A stretch of DNA of 64,000 bases from Pseudomonas sp. NFIX28 (GTDB lineage Bacteria > Pseudomonadota > Gammaproteobacteria > Pseudomonadales > Pseudomonadaceae), in the NCBI RefSeq assembly GCF_900107395.1, contig NZ_FNPW01000014.1, positions 141,670 through 205,669 on the forward strand, in the 5' to 3' direction. Position 1 is the stretch's first letter. Every line of letters begins with the position of its first letter. The translations under genes and the position numbers were made by a program. Shown here piece by piece: positions 8,605 to 17,188 of this stretch. The notes beneath the pieces are model-generated. The model did no database searches. It worked only from the letters and a program-made list of their open reading frames with translations, and was not told the origin of the DNA.

Positions 8605-10586
8605 CAGGTTGCCCCGCGCCAGCTGTTGATCCGCTCCAGGATGCTGGACGGCACTTCGAAGCGGCGACGGTTGAGGATCAACCCGTCGACCTTGCCGAAG
8701 GCGGTGGTGAGCAGCGACAGCGCGTTCTCGATCATCGGCACCGTGCTGGTCCGGGCCTCGATCACCAGGGCGATCAGGTCGGCGCGCCGCAGGATCAGGA
8801 AGGCCTCCTGGTTCGACAGCAGGGCCGAGGCATCCAGCAACAGGACTTCGCCGGGCTGGGCCGGCGCGCTGTCGTTGATCCGCACGCGCTGGCCGCGTTC
8901 CTCGAGCAGGCGGCGCAGGCGTTCGAGGATGAAACTCACGCCTTCGCCATGGCGCGCCGAGGTCAGGCCCAGGGTCAAGCCCTGGGTTTCGATGCGGTCC
9001 ATGGGCAGCAGGCTGTAGAGCCGGTAGATGCTCGCGGTCATGGCGGCGGGCGTGGCGTCCTCGAGGTCCGGCACGCTGCCCCACAGCGGCACCTGGAACA
9101 GCTCCGGCAGGCGCGAACCGTCATGGATGCGCTGGTCCAGCAGGTAGCAGACATAGATGGTCAGCAAGCCCACGGCGATCCCCGCGGGAATGGCGAACAG
9201 CAGGATCAGCAGGCTCTTGGGAAAGACCCGCGCCGGGTTGAAGGTGGCGTGCTCGATGATCGCGATATTGCTGATCTGGCTGCTGTCGAGCTCGTGGTCG
9301 ATACGCGCCTGTTCCAGGTTCTCCGAGTACAGCGCGTAGCTCTTTTCCGCGGTGCGCAATTGCTGGGTCAGGCGGTTGAGCTCGGGCTCGTCGGTCAATA
9401 CCCGGTCGCGCTCGGTGCGCAGGGCGGCCAGGGTCTTGTCGTAGTTCTCGATCTGCCCGGTCAGCCTGCGCTGTTGCAGCTGGGCGTCGATGACCTGCTG
9501 CTTGACGTTGGTCACCAGGCTATTGGGGGCGGTGTTCTTCGAGCGTTCCAGGCGGGTGTCTTCCCGTTCGCTGAGGGCCTGCAAGTCCTGGATGTTCTGT
9601 TCGATCTGCTTGACCGCCGGCGCCTCGGGCAAATAGGTGCGCAGCAGGCGCGCGCGTTCCACTTGCAGGGTGTTGAGCTGGCGCTTGAGGTCGAGCTGGG
9701 TCGGGTTGAGGCTGGTCTCGCGACTGGTCACCACTTCGCCGGGCTGATCGAGGATCTGCTGGCGGGCGTTGATCAGGAAGCTGCCGATCCCGGACAGCTG
9801 GTTCTGCGCGCTGACCCGCGCGTCGGTCAGCCGGTCGATCTGGTTGGTGAGGTTTTCCAGGCGGGCCTCGACGCTGATCGAATCGATCTGCTTCAGGCGG
9901 CTCTGCAATTGCTCCTTGAGGCTGAGGATCTGCCCGGCCACCTTGTTGCCTTCGCCTTCGTAGAAGGCATACAGGCTTTTGCGACCCAGCACCCGGGCGC
10001 GTTCGGTGAGGAAGGTGTCGACCCAGATGCGTACCACTTGCTGGGCGACTTCCGGGTCGTCCCAGGTAAAGCTGATGTCGATCACCGACGAGCCGGGTTC
10101 ATGGCTGGCCTGGAAGTTCTTTTCCAGGCGCGTCGCCAGGCGATCCAGCGGGCTTTGCGGCTCCGACAGACCGACCAGTTGCAGCAGGCTGCGCAGGAAG
10201 TCGATGGCCGCGCCTATGGCTTTCTTGGCGTAGAACTTGATGGTCTTCCAGATGCCCTGGGGCTCGGCGGCCGCGCTCAGTTCCAGGTAGCGCTGGGCGA
10301 CGATGTGCACGATGGGCCGGCCGGTGAGCATCTTCTCCTCATCGACGATCGGGTCATGCTGGGTGCTGGGCGAGATCAGCGTCTGGCGGTTGCCGGCTTC
10401 GATCGGCACGGTGGTGCTGTCGCGCCCGGGCTTGACCAGCAGGCGCGCGTCGGACTCGTAGCGCGTCGGCAGCAGGAAGGCGCCCAGCACCGCGACCACG
10501 ATGGTGGTGATGACCGCCAGCTTGAACTCGCGGCGGAAGATGAAGAACAGACGCAACAGGTCGCGTAGAGAGCGTATTTCGATCAC
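8604..10586 (-). CDS. PslE-like polysaccharide co-polymerase (Wzz/Wzc type, degenerate kinase domain)
   Basis: This 660-residue protein has a Wzz domain with a membrane segment near residues 25-43, a long periplasmic coiled-coil region (about residues 190-420, GNVR type), a second membrane segment near 455-475 and a C-terminal P-loop-like domain. Where Wzc kinases carry a Walker A, this domain reads TSARHGEGVSF, without the GK(S/T) lysine, and no C-terminal tyrosine cluster is visible. It therefore probably works as a chain-length regulator with a structural ATPase fold, partnering outer-membrane PslD. The GTG at 10586 is chosen because a GGAG lies 8 bases upstream; the GTG at 10595 would abut it. 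Confidence 0.88.
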   Translation of the reverse strand: MIEIRSLRDLLRLFFIFRREFKLAVITTIVVAVLGAFLLPTRYESDARLLVKPGRDSTTVPIEAGNRQTLISPSTQHDPIVDEEKMLTGRPIVHIVAQRYLELSAAAEPQGIWKTIKFYAKKAIGAAIDFLRSLLQLVGLSEPQSPLDRLATRLEKNFQASHEPGSSVIDISFTWDDPEVAQQVVRIWVDTFLTERARVLGRKSLYAFYEGEGNKVAGQILSLKEQLQSRLKQIDSISVEARLENLTNQIDRLTDARVSAQNQLSGIGSFLINARQQILDQPGEVVTSRETSLNPTQLDLKRQLNTLQVERARLLRTYLPEAPAVKQIEQNIQDLQALSEREDTRLERSKNTAPNSLVTNVKQQVIDAQLQQRRLTGQIENYDKTLAALRTERDRVLTDEPELNRLTQQLRTAEKSYALYSENLEQARIDHELDSSQISNIAIIEHATFNPARVFPKSLLILLFAIPAGIAVGLLTIYVCYLLDQRIHDGSRLPELFQVPLWGSVPDLEDATPAAMTASIYRLYSLLPMDRIETQGLTLGLTSARHGEGVSFILERLRRLLEERGQRVRINDSAPAQPGEVLLLDASALLSNQEAFLILRRADLIALVIEARTSTVPMIENALSLLTTAFGKVDGLILNRRRFEVPSSILERINSWRGAT

Positions 10587-10658
10587 GGGGATCACTCCGT
10601 TGAAAGTACTTTAAACAGTGGCTGGTGGAGGCCGGTCAAACGCATCGTTCCTGTCTAC

Positions 10659-11480
10659 TCAAGGAAAGTTATTAACGTTTTCGATGTTGGTGGTGCTGTT
10701 GCCACTGTTGCTTACGTCCTCGCTGTTCAAGTCATAGTTGAAGCCCAGGCCGATGCCCTTGTTGATCGGGAAGAGCCTGGTGAAGTACATGTCCACCGCT
10801 TCCACCGTGCTGCCGATCGTCGATTGCGGCACGTAGATCAGGTCGCCGCGTTGCAGCGCGACCATCGGATGGTTGGGGTTGCTGAGCATGCTGCTGAGGT
10901 CGACGAAATACATTTTGTATTTGCCGTCGGGGCCGGTCCGCAGCAGCGCGATGTTCGAGCTGTCGGCCGAGGGCAGCACGCCGCCGGAACTGAGCAGCGC
11001 CTGTTCCACCGACACGGTGCCGGCCAGGTTGAAGAACGACGGGTTGGCCACCGCGCCGCCGATGAACACCCGGTTGCTCGGCGCAACGGCAATGTTCACG
11101 GTCACTTCGGGCTCGCGGTAGATCGCCTTGTAGCGCCTGGTGATTTCCTTGCCCAGGTCTTCCGGCGTCAGCAGCGAGGCCTTGATCCGGCCGATGCTCG
11201 GCATGGAGATAAAGCCGTCCGGGCGCACCACGAACAGCGCCATGTCGTCGGAGCTGGCCGGCTCCTGGGCATCGCGCACGATGCGCAGGGTGTCGCCGCT
11301 CTGGATCAGTACCTGGGCTGGCGGCAGGTCGGCCAGGGTCAGTGCCGCCGCATGGCGAGCCTTGAGGGTGTCGCTGTCGGGAAGCGGAACGTGGGCGGGG
11401 GTCGAGCAGCCGCCCAGCCACAGGGAGGCAGTCAGGATGCTCAACAGACAAAGCCGGGAAGGTCGGTTAATGGTCATCAT
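10659..11480 (-). CDS. PslD-like outer-membrane polysaccharide export lipoprotein (Wza family)
   Basis: The 273-residue precursor has a type II signal peptide with lipobox LGGC (Cys25). A Poly_export/SLBB region follows, starting near IQSGDTLRIV and containing RPDGFISMPSIGRIKA, and a second SLBB-like segment lies around residues 140-220. It should form or seed the outer-membrane channel through which Psl leaves the cell, working with PslE. It begins 6 bp after the pslC stop; pslE starts 72 bp after its end. Two adjacent ATGs (11480 and 11477) are both possible starts. Confidence 0.92.
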   Translation of the reverse strand: MMTINRPSRLCLLSILTASLWLGGCSTPAHVPLPDSDTLKARHAAALTLADLPPAQVLIQSGDTLRIVRDAQEPASSDDMALFVVRPDGFISMPSIGRIKASLLTPEDLGKEITRRYKAIYREPEVTVNIAVAPSNRVFIGGAVANPSFFNLAGTVSVEQALLSSGGVLPSADSSNIALLRTGPDGKYKMYFVDLSSMLSNPNHPMVALQRGDLIYVPQSTIGSTVEAVDMYFTRLFPINKGIGLGFNYDLNSEDVSNSGNSTTNIENVNNFP

Positions 11481-11486
11481 GACGGC

Positions 11487-12398
11487 TCAGGTCCAGTAGT
11501 TGGAAAACATGCTCAAGCGGCGCTTGAGCGGTGTCGGCAGATGCTGCTCGGCGTGGCCGAGGCGATAGCCCAGCAGTTTCAGCGCGCTGCGCAGCAGCAC
11601 TTCGGGCACGCGTTGCAACTGGCCGGCGTCGCGCAAGGCGCGCAACTCGGCCAAGACGTAACGCTTGCCTTCTCCGCCCGCGCTGCCGAAGGCATCGCGG
11701 ATCCACGGTTCGCGGCCATAAAACACGCCGATATCGAAATAGCGGCGAAACTCCTGCGCCAGGCTGTAGCTGTGCGAATGCTGCACACAGGCGCTGGCGG
11801 CGTAGCGCACCAGGAAGCCGTTGAGCAGCATGCGCGCCGCGACGTGGGCGTCCTCGCTGCCGATGACATCCTCGGGAAAGCCGCCCACCGCTTGCAGGGC
11901 GCTGCGCCGGTAGACGGAAAACGAGTCCGAGCTGAAGCAGGTCTTGATCCCCAGCTCCTCGGCGTCGGCCAGGCTCTTGCTGCGGCTTTGCGCGCTGTAG
12001 TTGAAGTGGCGCGACTGCGCCTCGAGAATCCCCGCGCCGGGGTGCGGCACTTGCCGCCCGTAGGCCAGGCCGATGCGCGGGTCTTCTTGCAGTTCCTGGA
12101 TCAGGTTGGCGAAGGTCTGCGGCGTGGCCGGGATCGCATCCTGGGTCAGCAGGATCAGCGCATCGGCATCCACTTGTTCGCTCGCCCAGCGGCGGGTGCC
12201 GCCATGGTTGAACTGCTGGGCGGGAATGACTTCTACCCGGGCGCCGGACTGCCGGAAGCGGCTGACGGTGTTGTCCGTCGAGCTGCTGTCGACCACCAGC
12301 ACGCTGTCCGGTTGCAGCGTCTGCGCGGCCAGCGCCGGCAGCAGCCGATCGAGGTGCGGGCCGGCATTGCGGGCGGGAATGATCAGCGCCGTTTTCAT
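11487..12398 (-). CDS. PslC-like GT2-family glycosyltransferase
   Basis: This 303-residue GT-A enzyme has an N-terminal nucleotide-binding region MKTALIIPARNAGPHLDRLL. The VVDSSSTDNT loop and QDAIP acidic motif replace the usual DGSTD and DxD motifs, as in rhamnosyltransferases of GT2. The FSSDSFSVYRRSALQAVGGF segment is the acceptor-side motif. It is the probable cytosolic glycosyltransferase PslC. ATG 12398 overlaps the pslB stop (TAATG), which fixes the start. Confidence 0.85.
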   Translation of the reverse strand: MKTALIIPARNAGPHLDRLLPALAAQTLQPDSVLVVDSSSTDNTVSRFRQSGARVEVIPAQQFNHGGTRRWASEQVDADALILLTQDAIPATPQTFANLIQELQEDPRIGLAYGRQVPHPGAGILEAQSRHFNYSAQSRSKSLADAEELGIKTCFSSDSFSVYRRSALQAVGGFPEDVIGSEDAHVAARMLLNGFLVRYAASACVQHSHSYSLAQEFRRYFDIGVFYGREPWIRDAFGSAGGEGKRYVLAELRALRDAGQLQRVPEVLLRSALKLLGYRLGHAEQHLPTPLKRRLSMFSNYWT

Positions 12399-13858
12399 TA
12401 GGGTTTTACCTGCGCCGGCGCGCGGCCGTAGACATCTTCGAAACGCACGATGTCGTCTTCGCCCAGGTATTCGCCGCTCTGCACTTCGATCATCACCAGG
12501 TCGATGATCCCGGGGTTGCTCAGGCGGTGCTTGTGGCCGGCGGGAATGTAGGTGGACTCGTTGCTGTTGAGCAGGACTTCCAGGTCGCCATTGGTGATCA
12601 GGGCCGCGCCGCTGACCACGATCCAGTGCTCGCTGCGGTGGTGGTGCATCTGCAGCGACAGCGACTCCTTGGGCTTGACCATGATGCGCTTGATCTTGAA
12701 GCGGCTGCTTTCCTCGAGCACGGTGTAGGTCCCCCATGGCCGGGTGACCGTGCGGTGCAGGCTGTAGGCGCTGTGGCCCAGGCGCTTGAGCTCGGTGACG
12801 ATATGCCGCACGTCCTGGGTCCGCGTGGCATCGGCCACCAGCAGCGCGTCCGGGGTATCGACGATGATCAGGTTGCTGACGCCCACGGCGCCGAGCACAC
12901 GCTTGGGCGAGTCGATATAGCAATTGCTCACGTCGTGCAGGATGGCTTCGCCGTTGACCTGGTTGCCGGCGGCGTCGCTCGGGGTCAGCTGGCGCAGCGC
13001 ATCCCAGGAACCGATGTCGCTCCAGCCCAGGTCGCAGGGCACCACGGCGACCCGCTCGGAACGCTCCATCAGGGCAACGTCGATCGACACGTCCGGGGCG
13101 CGGGCCAGGCTGTCGGCGTCCAGTTCACGCTGGCGGCAGTGCTTGTTGTCCAGGGTCATGCCGTGTTCCAGGCAGGCCTGGGCGGCGCTCAGCACTTCGG
13201 CAGCGTGCAGGCTCAGCTCTTGCAGCAGGGTATCGGCACGGAAGCAGAACATGCCGGCGTTCCATAAATAGTTGCCGCTGTCGACGTAGGCCTGGGCGGT
13301 GGCCAGGTTGGGTTTTTCGACGAAGCGCGCCACCTGGAAACCCTGCTTCAGCGCCGGGCCCTGCTCGATGTAGCCAAAGCCGGTCTCGGGTTTGTCGGGC
13401 TGGATGCCGAAGGTCGCCAGGTAACCGTCGGCGGCGAGGCCGCGCGCCTTGCCCACGGCTTCGGCGAAGGCCTCCTGGTCGAGGATCAGATGGTCGGCCG
13501 GCAGGATCAGCAGATGCGCCTTGTCCCCCCAGTGCTCGCGTACATGCAGGGCAGCCACGGCAATGGCCACGGCGGTGTTGCGCCCGAACGGCTCGAGCAG
13601 CAGGTCGAGGTCGAGCTTGCCTTGGTTGATGCCGCGGTACTCGTCCAGCGAGCGGAACAGCAGTTCACGGTTGGTCACCGTGACCACGCTGCCGACGTCC
13701 GGCAGGTTGCTGGCGCGCAGGAAAGTCTTTTGCAGCAGGCTCTGGCCATCGCGCATGCGAATGAATGGCTTGGGCATGTTCTGCCGGGAGACTGGCCACA
13801 AGCGCGAGCCCGAACCGCCGGAAATAATGCAGGGGATCAATCCAGTGAATGTGCTCAT
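12398..13858 (-). CDS. PslB-like bifunctional mannose-6-phosphate isomerase/mannose-1-phosphate guanylyltransferase
   Basis: The 486-residue cytosolic enzyme has an N-terminal GDP-mannose pyrophosphorylase domain with GGSGSRLWPVSR near residue 14 and FVEKPN near 175. A C-terminal cupin-type phosphomannose isomerase domain follows, with QMHHHRSEHWIVVSG near residue 408. It produces GDP-mannose, the mannose donor for Psl, and is paralogous to AlgA and WbpW. Its start overlaps the pslA stop (TGATG). The enzyme presumably relies on a phosphomannomutase encoded elsewhere, since none lies in this operon. Confidence 0.93.
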   Translation of the reverse strand: MSTFTGLIPCIISGGSGSRLWPVSRQNMPKPFIRMRDGQSLLQKTFLRASNLPDVGSVVTVTNRELLFRSLDEYRGINQGKLDLDLLLEPFGRNTAVAIAVAALHVREHWGDKAHLLILPADHLILDQEAFAEAVGKARGLAADGYLATFGIQPDKPETGFGYIEQGPALKQGFQVARFVEKPNLATAQAYVDSGNYLWNAGMFCFRADTLLQELSLHAAEVLSAAQACLEHGMTLDNKHCRQRELDADSLARAPDVSIDVALMERSERVAVVPCDLGWSDIGSWDALRQLTPSDAAGNQVNGEAILHDVSNCYIDSPKRVLGAVGVSNLIIVDTPDALLVADATRTQDVRHIVTELKRLGHSAYSLHRTVTRPWGTYTVLEESSRFKIKRIMVKPKESLSLQMHHHRSEHWIVVSGAALITNGDLEVLLNSNESTYIPAGHKHRLSNPGIIDLVMIEVQSGEYLGEDDIVRFEDVYGRAPAQVKP

Positions 13859-15294
13859 CAGTAGACTTCCTTCGTCGAGAGAACGGCCGGGACCGTCATG
13901 AAAACGATGTACAGATCCAGCCAGACCGACCACTTGGAGATGTAATCGAGGTCGTACTCCACGCGCTTCTGGATTTTCTGCAGGGTGTCGGTTTCTCCTC
14001 GGTAGCCATTGATCTGGGCCCAGCCGGTAATCCCGGGCTTGACCCGATGGCGCGAGCTGTATTCGCGCACCGCTTGCTCGAATGGCACGCCCGCCGCCTT
14101 GGTGGCGGTGGCGTGGGGGCGAGGCCCGACAATCGACATGTTGCCCATCAGCACATTGATCAGCTGGGGCAGCTCATCGATGCTGGTTTTGCGAATGAAG
14201 CGCCCGACGCGGGTGATCCGCGGATCTTCCCGGGTGGTTTGCCGTTCGGCATTGAGGTCCGCCTGGTCGACATACATCGAGCGGAACTTGAGCACGTGGA
14301 TCAGCCGGTCGTTGTAGCCGTAGCGCTTTTGCCGGAAGAGCACCGGGCCCTTGGAGTCGAGCTTCACCGCCACGGCGGTGGCCAGCAGCACGGGCGACAA
14401 CAGCACCAGCCCGAGCATGGCGAGCACGACGTCTTCGCAGCGCTTGATCAGCGGTGCCCAGCCGCGCAACGGCAGTTCCGAGGTGTTGAACATCAGGATG
14501 CCGCCGACATCGGTCATGCGGTTGTGGCCAAAGCGCAGGGTGGTGATGTCGGGCACCAGGGCAACATTCACCGACAGCTGCCGCAGCCGGTGCACCAATT
14601 CGCCGATGCGCGCATGCGCGGCCCAGGGCAGGGCGATCAGCACCTGGTTGACCTGCTCGGAGCGGATCAGCGTTTCCAGGTTCTGGGTGTTGCCCAGAAA
14701 GGGCAGTTCGCAGAACTCCTTGGGCACGCGGTCGCTGCGATCGTCGATGAAACCGATCAGGCCGGAACGGATATCGCCGTGGCGCTGCATGTGTTCGGCA
14801 AGAAACCGCGCGCTTTCGCTGAAACCGAGGATCACCGTGCGTTGCAGGTATTTGCCGGTGGCCATCCACGAATGGAACAGGCGCAGCAAGAACAGGCGCT
14901 CGATGCCAAACAGCACGAGGCTGGCGACGAACCAGATAAACAGGTCTTGCAGGCTGAAGACGGGCAGCAGGTGCAGCCCCAAATACATCACCAGCAGGAT
15001 GCAGAAAGCGGAGGTCCAGGCCACCAGCATGGTGCGCAGGCGCAGGCGATTGCTGAAGAACTCCTCGGAGTAGACCCCCTGGGCCTGGAACATGATGACG
15101 GTGATGACGGCGAAGAACAGCAACAGGCCCAGCACGGTGGGCCAGACATCCGCGCTGGCGGAGTCGAGGCTCAGGAGTAGCAGGATTCCAGGCAGGGCCG
15201 CCGACAGGGCGTGCGTCAGTTTTACCCCCGAAATGAAGAGTTCCATGAATCCGGTTCGGGTCAGGAACCTGCTATCAATCGATTTCGTAAGCAT
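13858..15294 (-). CDS. PslA-like undecaprenyl-phosphate sugar phosphotransferase
   Basis: This 478-residue protein of the WbaP/WcaJ polyprenyl glycosylphosphotransferase family has four to five N-terminal membrane segments, a central nucleotide-binding-like domain (from about residue 145) and a C-terminal catalytic bacterial sugar transferase domain (about 285-478). The C-terminal domain contains FRQKRYGYNDRLIHVLKFRS, KTSIDELPQLINVL and GPRPH. It should start the pathway by moving a sugar-1-phosphate onto undecaprenyl phosphate at the inner membrane. It is the first gene of the operon, with a predicted leader of about 115 nt. The ribosome-binding site is poor: GGGA only four bases from ATG. 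Confidence 0.92.
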   Translation of the reverse strand: MLTKSIDSRFLTRTGFMELFISGVKLTHALSAALPGILLLLSLDSASADVWPTVLGLLLFFAVITVIMFQAQGVYSEEFFSNRLRLRTMLVAWTSAFCILLVMYLGLHLLPVFSLQDLFIWFVASLVLFGIERLFLLRLFHSWMATGKYLQRTVILGFSESARFLAEHMQRHGDIRSGLIGFIDDRSDRVPKEFCELPFLGNTQNLETLIRSEQVNQVLIALPWAAHARIGELVHRLRQLSVNVALVPDITTLRFGHNRMTDVGGILMFNTSELPLRGWAPLIKRCEDVVLAMLGLVLLSPVLLATAVAVKLDSKGPVLFRQKRYGYNDRLIHVLKFRSMYVDQADLNAERQTTREDPRITRVGRFIRKTSIDELPQLINVLMGNMSIVGPRPHATATKAAGVPFEQAVREYSSRHRVKPGITGWAQINGYRGETDTLQKIQKRVEYDLDYISKWSVWLDLYIVFMTVPAVLSTKEVY

Positions 15295-15416
15295 CGAATC
15301 CCGTCGCTGCCAGGTAAAACCCAGCTCTGTTAAGGGTGAGGCGACTACAGAGGCAGGTTGAAAAAACTAAGGCTTACTGCAAAAAAGTCTGTTTTTTGGC
15401 GGCCCATAGTGGCCAA

Positions 15417-15446
15417 ACAATACTGCTTCCCTGCTTTAATGGTCAA
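15417..15446 (-). promoter_or_regulatory. Candidate sigma-70 promoter of the psl operon
   Basis: On the minus strand TTGACC (15446-15441) and TATTGT (15422-15417) are separated by 18 bases. Transcription would start near 15410, giving a leader of about 115 nt to pslA. The -35 hexamer lies inside the FleQ-like dyad. This is inferred from the hexamers only; RpoS-type recognition, reported for P. aeruginosa psl, cannot be distinguished here. Confidence 0.5.
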
Positions 15447-15455
15447 GGATTTGAC
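15442..15455. promoter_or_regulatory. FleQ-box-like dyad upstream of pslA
   Basis: The 14-mer GTCAAGGATTTGAC has the GTCA...TGAC inverted half-sites and length of the FleQ box recalled from P. aeruginosa pel and psl (GTCANTAAATTGAC-like). It overlaps the -35 of the candidate pslA promoter. This is the architecture expected for c-di-GMP-relieved repression by FleQ. Confidence 0.55.
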
Positions 15456-15747
15456 TAATTATGGCAGGACAACCAATTTTTTGCATTATTCATCGGTTTT
15501 TTGACGGTCTGTCGCGTTCAAGACGAACGGGAGCATGGCCGTGTGTCACGAAGTTGGCTCTTTCGTGAGCGAGGCGTGACGGATAAATGGAGTGTTGTTC
15601 AGGGGGTGACTCTTGTCCAACCCGCGGCCAGCTATTCCTTTTGGGCAACGCTGGCGGCGCTCCTGAAACCGGTGTAGCCCTCGGGCGACACGGCCTGGCG
15701 GTGTAGACTGGACCCGCCGGATTGACCGAAGCAAAGGGGGAGGCGCT

Positions 15748-16215
15748 GTGAGATACGGGTTATTGCTGTTGCTGGGTTTCATGCCATTTCTGGCGCATGC
15801 GGTGCAGGTCGGCGAGCGCCTGGCGCCCTGGACCCTGCTCGATCAATTCGACCGGGCCTACAGCCTCGACGGGCAGGCCAGGACGCTGCTGGTGGCGCGC
15901 AGCATGGACGGCGCCAAGCTGGTCAACGCCGCCATGCAGGGGCATCCGGCGGGGTATCTGGAGGCCCGGCACGCAGTGTTTGTCGCTGACATCCAGCGCA
16001 TGCCGGCGGTGATCGCCAAGATGTTCGCGGTTCCGGCGATGCGTGATTATGCCTATCGGATCATGCTCGACCGCGACGGGCGAGTGGCGCCGCGCTATGC
16101 CGGTGCCGTGGATAAAGTGCTGTGGCTGCAGCTCGACAATGGCCGGCTGGTGGCGCAACGCGAGTACGGCAGCGTCGCCGAGCTGCGCGAAGCGCTGGAG
16201 CGGGTGCGGCCATGA
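15748..16215 (+). CDS. Exported thioredoxin-fold-like protein without cysteines
   Basis: This 155-residue protein has a signal peptide (MRYGLLLLLGFMPFLAHA) and a body resembling small thioredoxin-fold proteins (LAPWTLLDQFDRAYSL, FVADIQRMPAVIAKMF, ILDRDGRVAPRY-type ends). There is no cysteine at all, so it cannot be a thiol oxidoreductase. The GTG start is preceded by a strong GGGGGAGG. The gene overlaps the following CbiM-like membrane protein gene by ATGA, so the two are coupled. The triad with the next two genes resembles the conserved hypothetical cluster next to yacG-coaE-pilD in P. aeruginosa. Function unknown. Confidence 0.8.
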   Translation: MRYGLLLLLGFMPFLAHAVQVGERLAPWTLLDQFDRAYSLDGQARTLLVARSMDGAKLVNAAMQGHPAGYLEARHAVFVADIQRMPAVIAKMFAVPAMRDYAYRIMLDRDGRVAPRYAGAVDKVLWLQLDNGRLVAQREYGSVAELREALERVRP

Positions 16216-16901
16216 TCAGCGCCGCGCTGCTGTCGCCGCTGACTCTTGGCGTCGGCTGGCTGATCTATGTGCCGGTGCTGCTCTGGGCCGCCTGGCGCGC
16301 GCCCTGGGTCGAGCTGTTCAGTGACAGCCGGCGCCAGCATCTGTTGTTCGGGACGGTGTTTGCGCTGTTCATGCTGTGGCTGGTGCGCCGGGATTTCGAT
16401 ACCGGCGTGTCGTATCACTTTATTGGCATGACCGCCGTGACCCTGTTACTGGACTGGCCGCTGGCGATCGTCGGCGGGCTGATCGCCCAGGCGGGGCTGG
16501 TGGCGCTGGGACGCCAGGACCTGGCGGCGGTCGGCGTCAACGGTGTCTTGCTGATCCTGTTGCCGGTGCTGGTCACCGAAGCGTGCGCGGTCCTGGTGGA
16601 GCGGGCGCAGCCGCGTAACCCCTTTGTGTACATCTTCTGTTCCGGTTTTTTTGCCGCCGCGCTGTCGGCGCTGTTGTGCCTGCTGGTCGGCCTGGGGCTG
16701 CTGTGGTTCGACGGGCGCTTTGCCATGCCGGAGTGGCTGGAGGACTTCGTCGGCTACCTGTGGCTGATCCTGTTCCCCGAGGCTTTTATCAACGGCATGG
16801 TGGTCAGCGCGCTGGTGGTGTTCTGTCCGGAATGGCTGGAAACCTTCAACCGCACCCGCTACCTGTCGGCGCCGTGGAAGGACGACGACCCGCGTTTTTG
16901 A
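16212..16901 (+). CDS. CbiM-like (energy-coupling-factor permease family) membrane protein
   Basis: The 229-residue protein has about six to seven transmembrane segments, and TGVSYHFIGMTAVTLLLDWPLA resembles the CbiM core. The N-terminus is MISAALLSP and lacks the Met-His pair that coordinates cobalt or nickel in canonical CbiM/NikM. No EcfA or EcfT genes or cobalamin genes lie nearby. It is probably a divergent orphan member, possibly a metal or small-molecule permease coupled to the preceding exported protein. The ATG is set by overlap with the upstream stop. Function is inferred from fold only. Confidence 0.75.
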   Translation: MISAALLSPLTLGVGWLIYVPVLLWAAWRAPWVELFSDSRRQHLLFGTVFALFMLWLVRRDFDTGVSYHFIGMTAVTLLLDWPLAIVGGLIAQAGLVALGRQDLAAVGVNGVLLILLPVLVTEACAVLVERAQPRNPFVYIFCSGFFAAALSALLCLLVGLGLLWFDGRFAMPEWLEDFVGYLWLILFPEAFINGMVVSALVVFCPEWLETFNRTRYLSAPWKDDDPRF

Positions 16902-16932
16902 TCCATATCAAGCACTCTCGGCGGACGCGGTT

Positions 16933-16964
16933 CCATGCTCCGGCAAAACCGTTCGGGAGCATGG
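16933..16964 (+). promoter_or_regulatory. Hairpin masking the ribosome-binding site of the 71-residue gene
   Basis: Positions 16933-16941 pair perfectly with 16956-16964 (9 bp, 14-nt loop). The 3' arm contains most of the Shine-Dalgarno GGGAG (16955-16959) and an upstream in-frame ATG (16961). Folding would hide the site from ribosomes, suggesting translational control. No T-tract follows, so it is not a terminator. Confidence 0.4.
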
Positions 16965-16966
16965 CC

Positions 16967-17182
16967 ATGAGTGTGTATGGATGGGCGCGGCAGGAAGTGC
17001 GCAACAGTTTGAACGCCGCACAGGAAGAGGGCTTCGAGCCGGGCTTGAGCCTGCGCGCGCTGCTCAGTGCGGTGGTGGAAGAGAGCCGGCGGGTACGCAG
17101 CGCCGAGGATCTGGCCGACGAGTTACAGTTTCTCGCGGAGAACCTCGACGATACGCAGGATTACGCTTTCATGCGGCCTTGA
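16967..17182 (+). CDS. Small conserved hypothetical protein
   Basis: This 71-residue acidic, helical protein (MSVYGWARQEVRNSLNAAQE...) has no membrane segment or signal. The start at 16967 is chosen because GGGAG is 7 bases upstream; the in-frame ATG at 16961 is too close. It ends 6 bp before the convergent yacG stop. A similar short hypothetical gene occupies this position beside yacG in P. aeruginosa. I do not recognise a domain. Confidence 0.7.
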   Translation: MSVYGWARQEVRNSLNAAQEEGFEPGLSLRALLSAVVEESRRVRSAEDLADELQFLAENLDDTQDYAFMRP

Positions 17183-17188
17183 GGCCTT

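Larger units (their letters stand above)
15295..15747. other. Divergent pslA / thioredoxin-like gene intergenic region
   Basis: This 453-bp, relatively AT-rich region separates pslA (minus) from the plus-strand gene at 15748. It contains the pslA promoter and FleQ-like dyad, annotated separately. A 7-bp inverted repeat (TCACGAA/TTCGTGA at 15546-15552 and 15562-15568) also lies here. I see no further gene. Confidence 0.6.
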
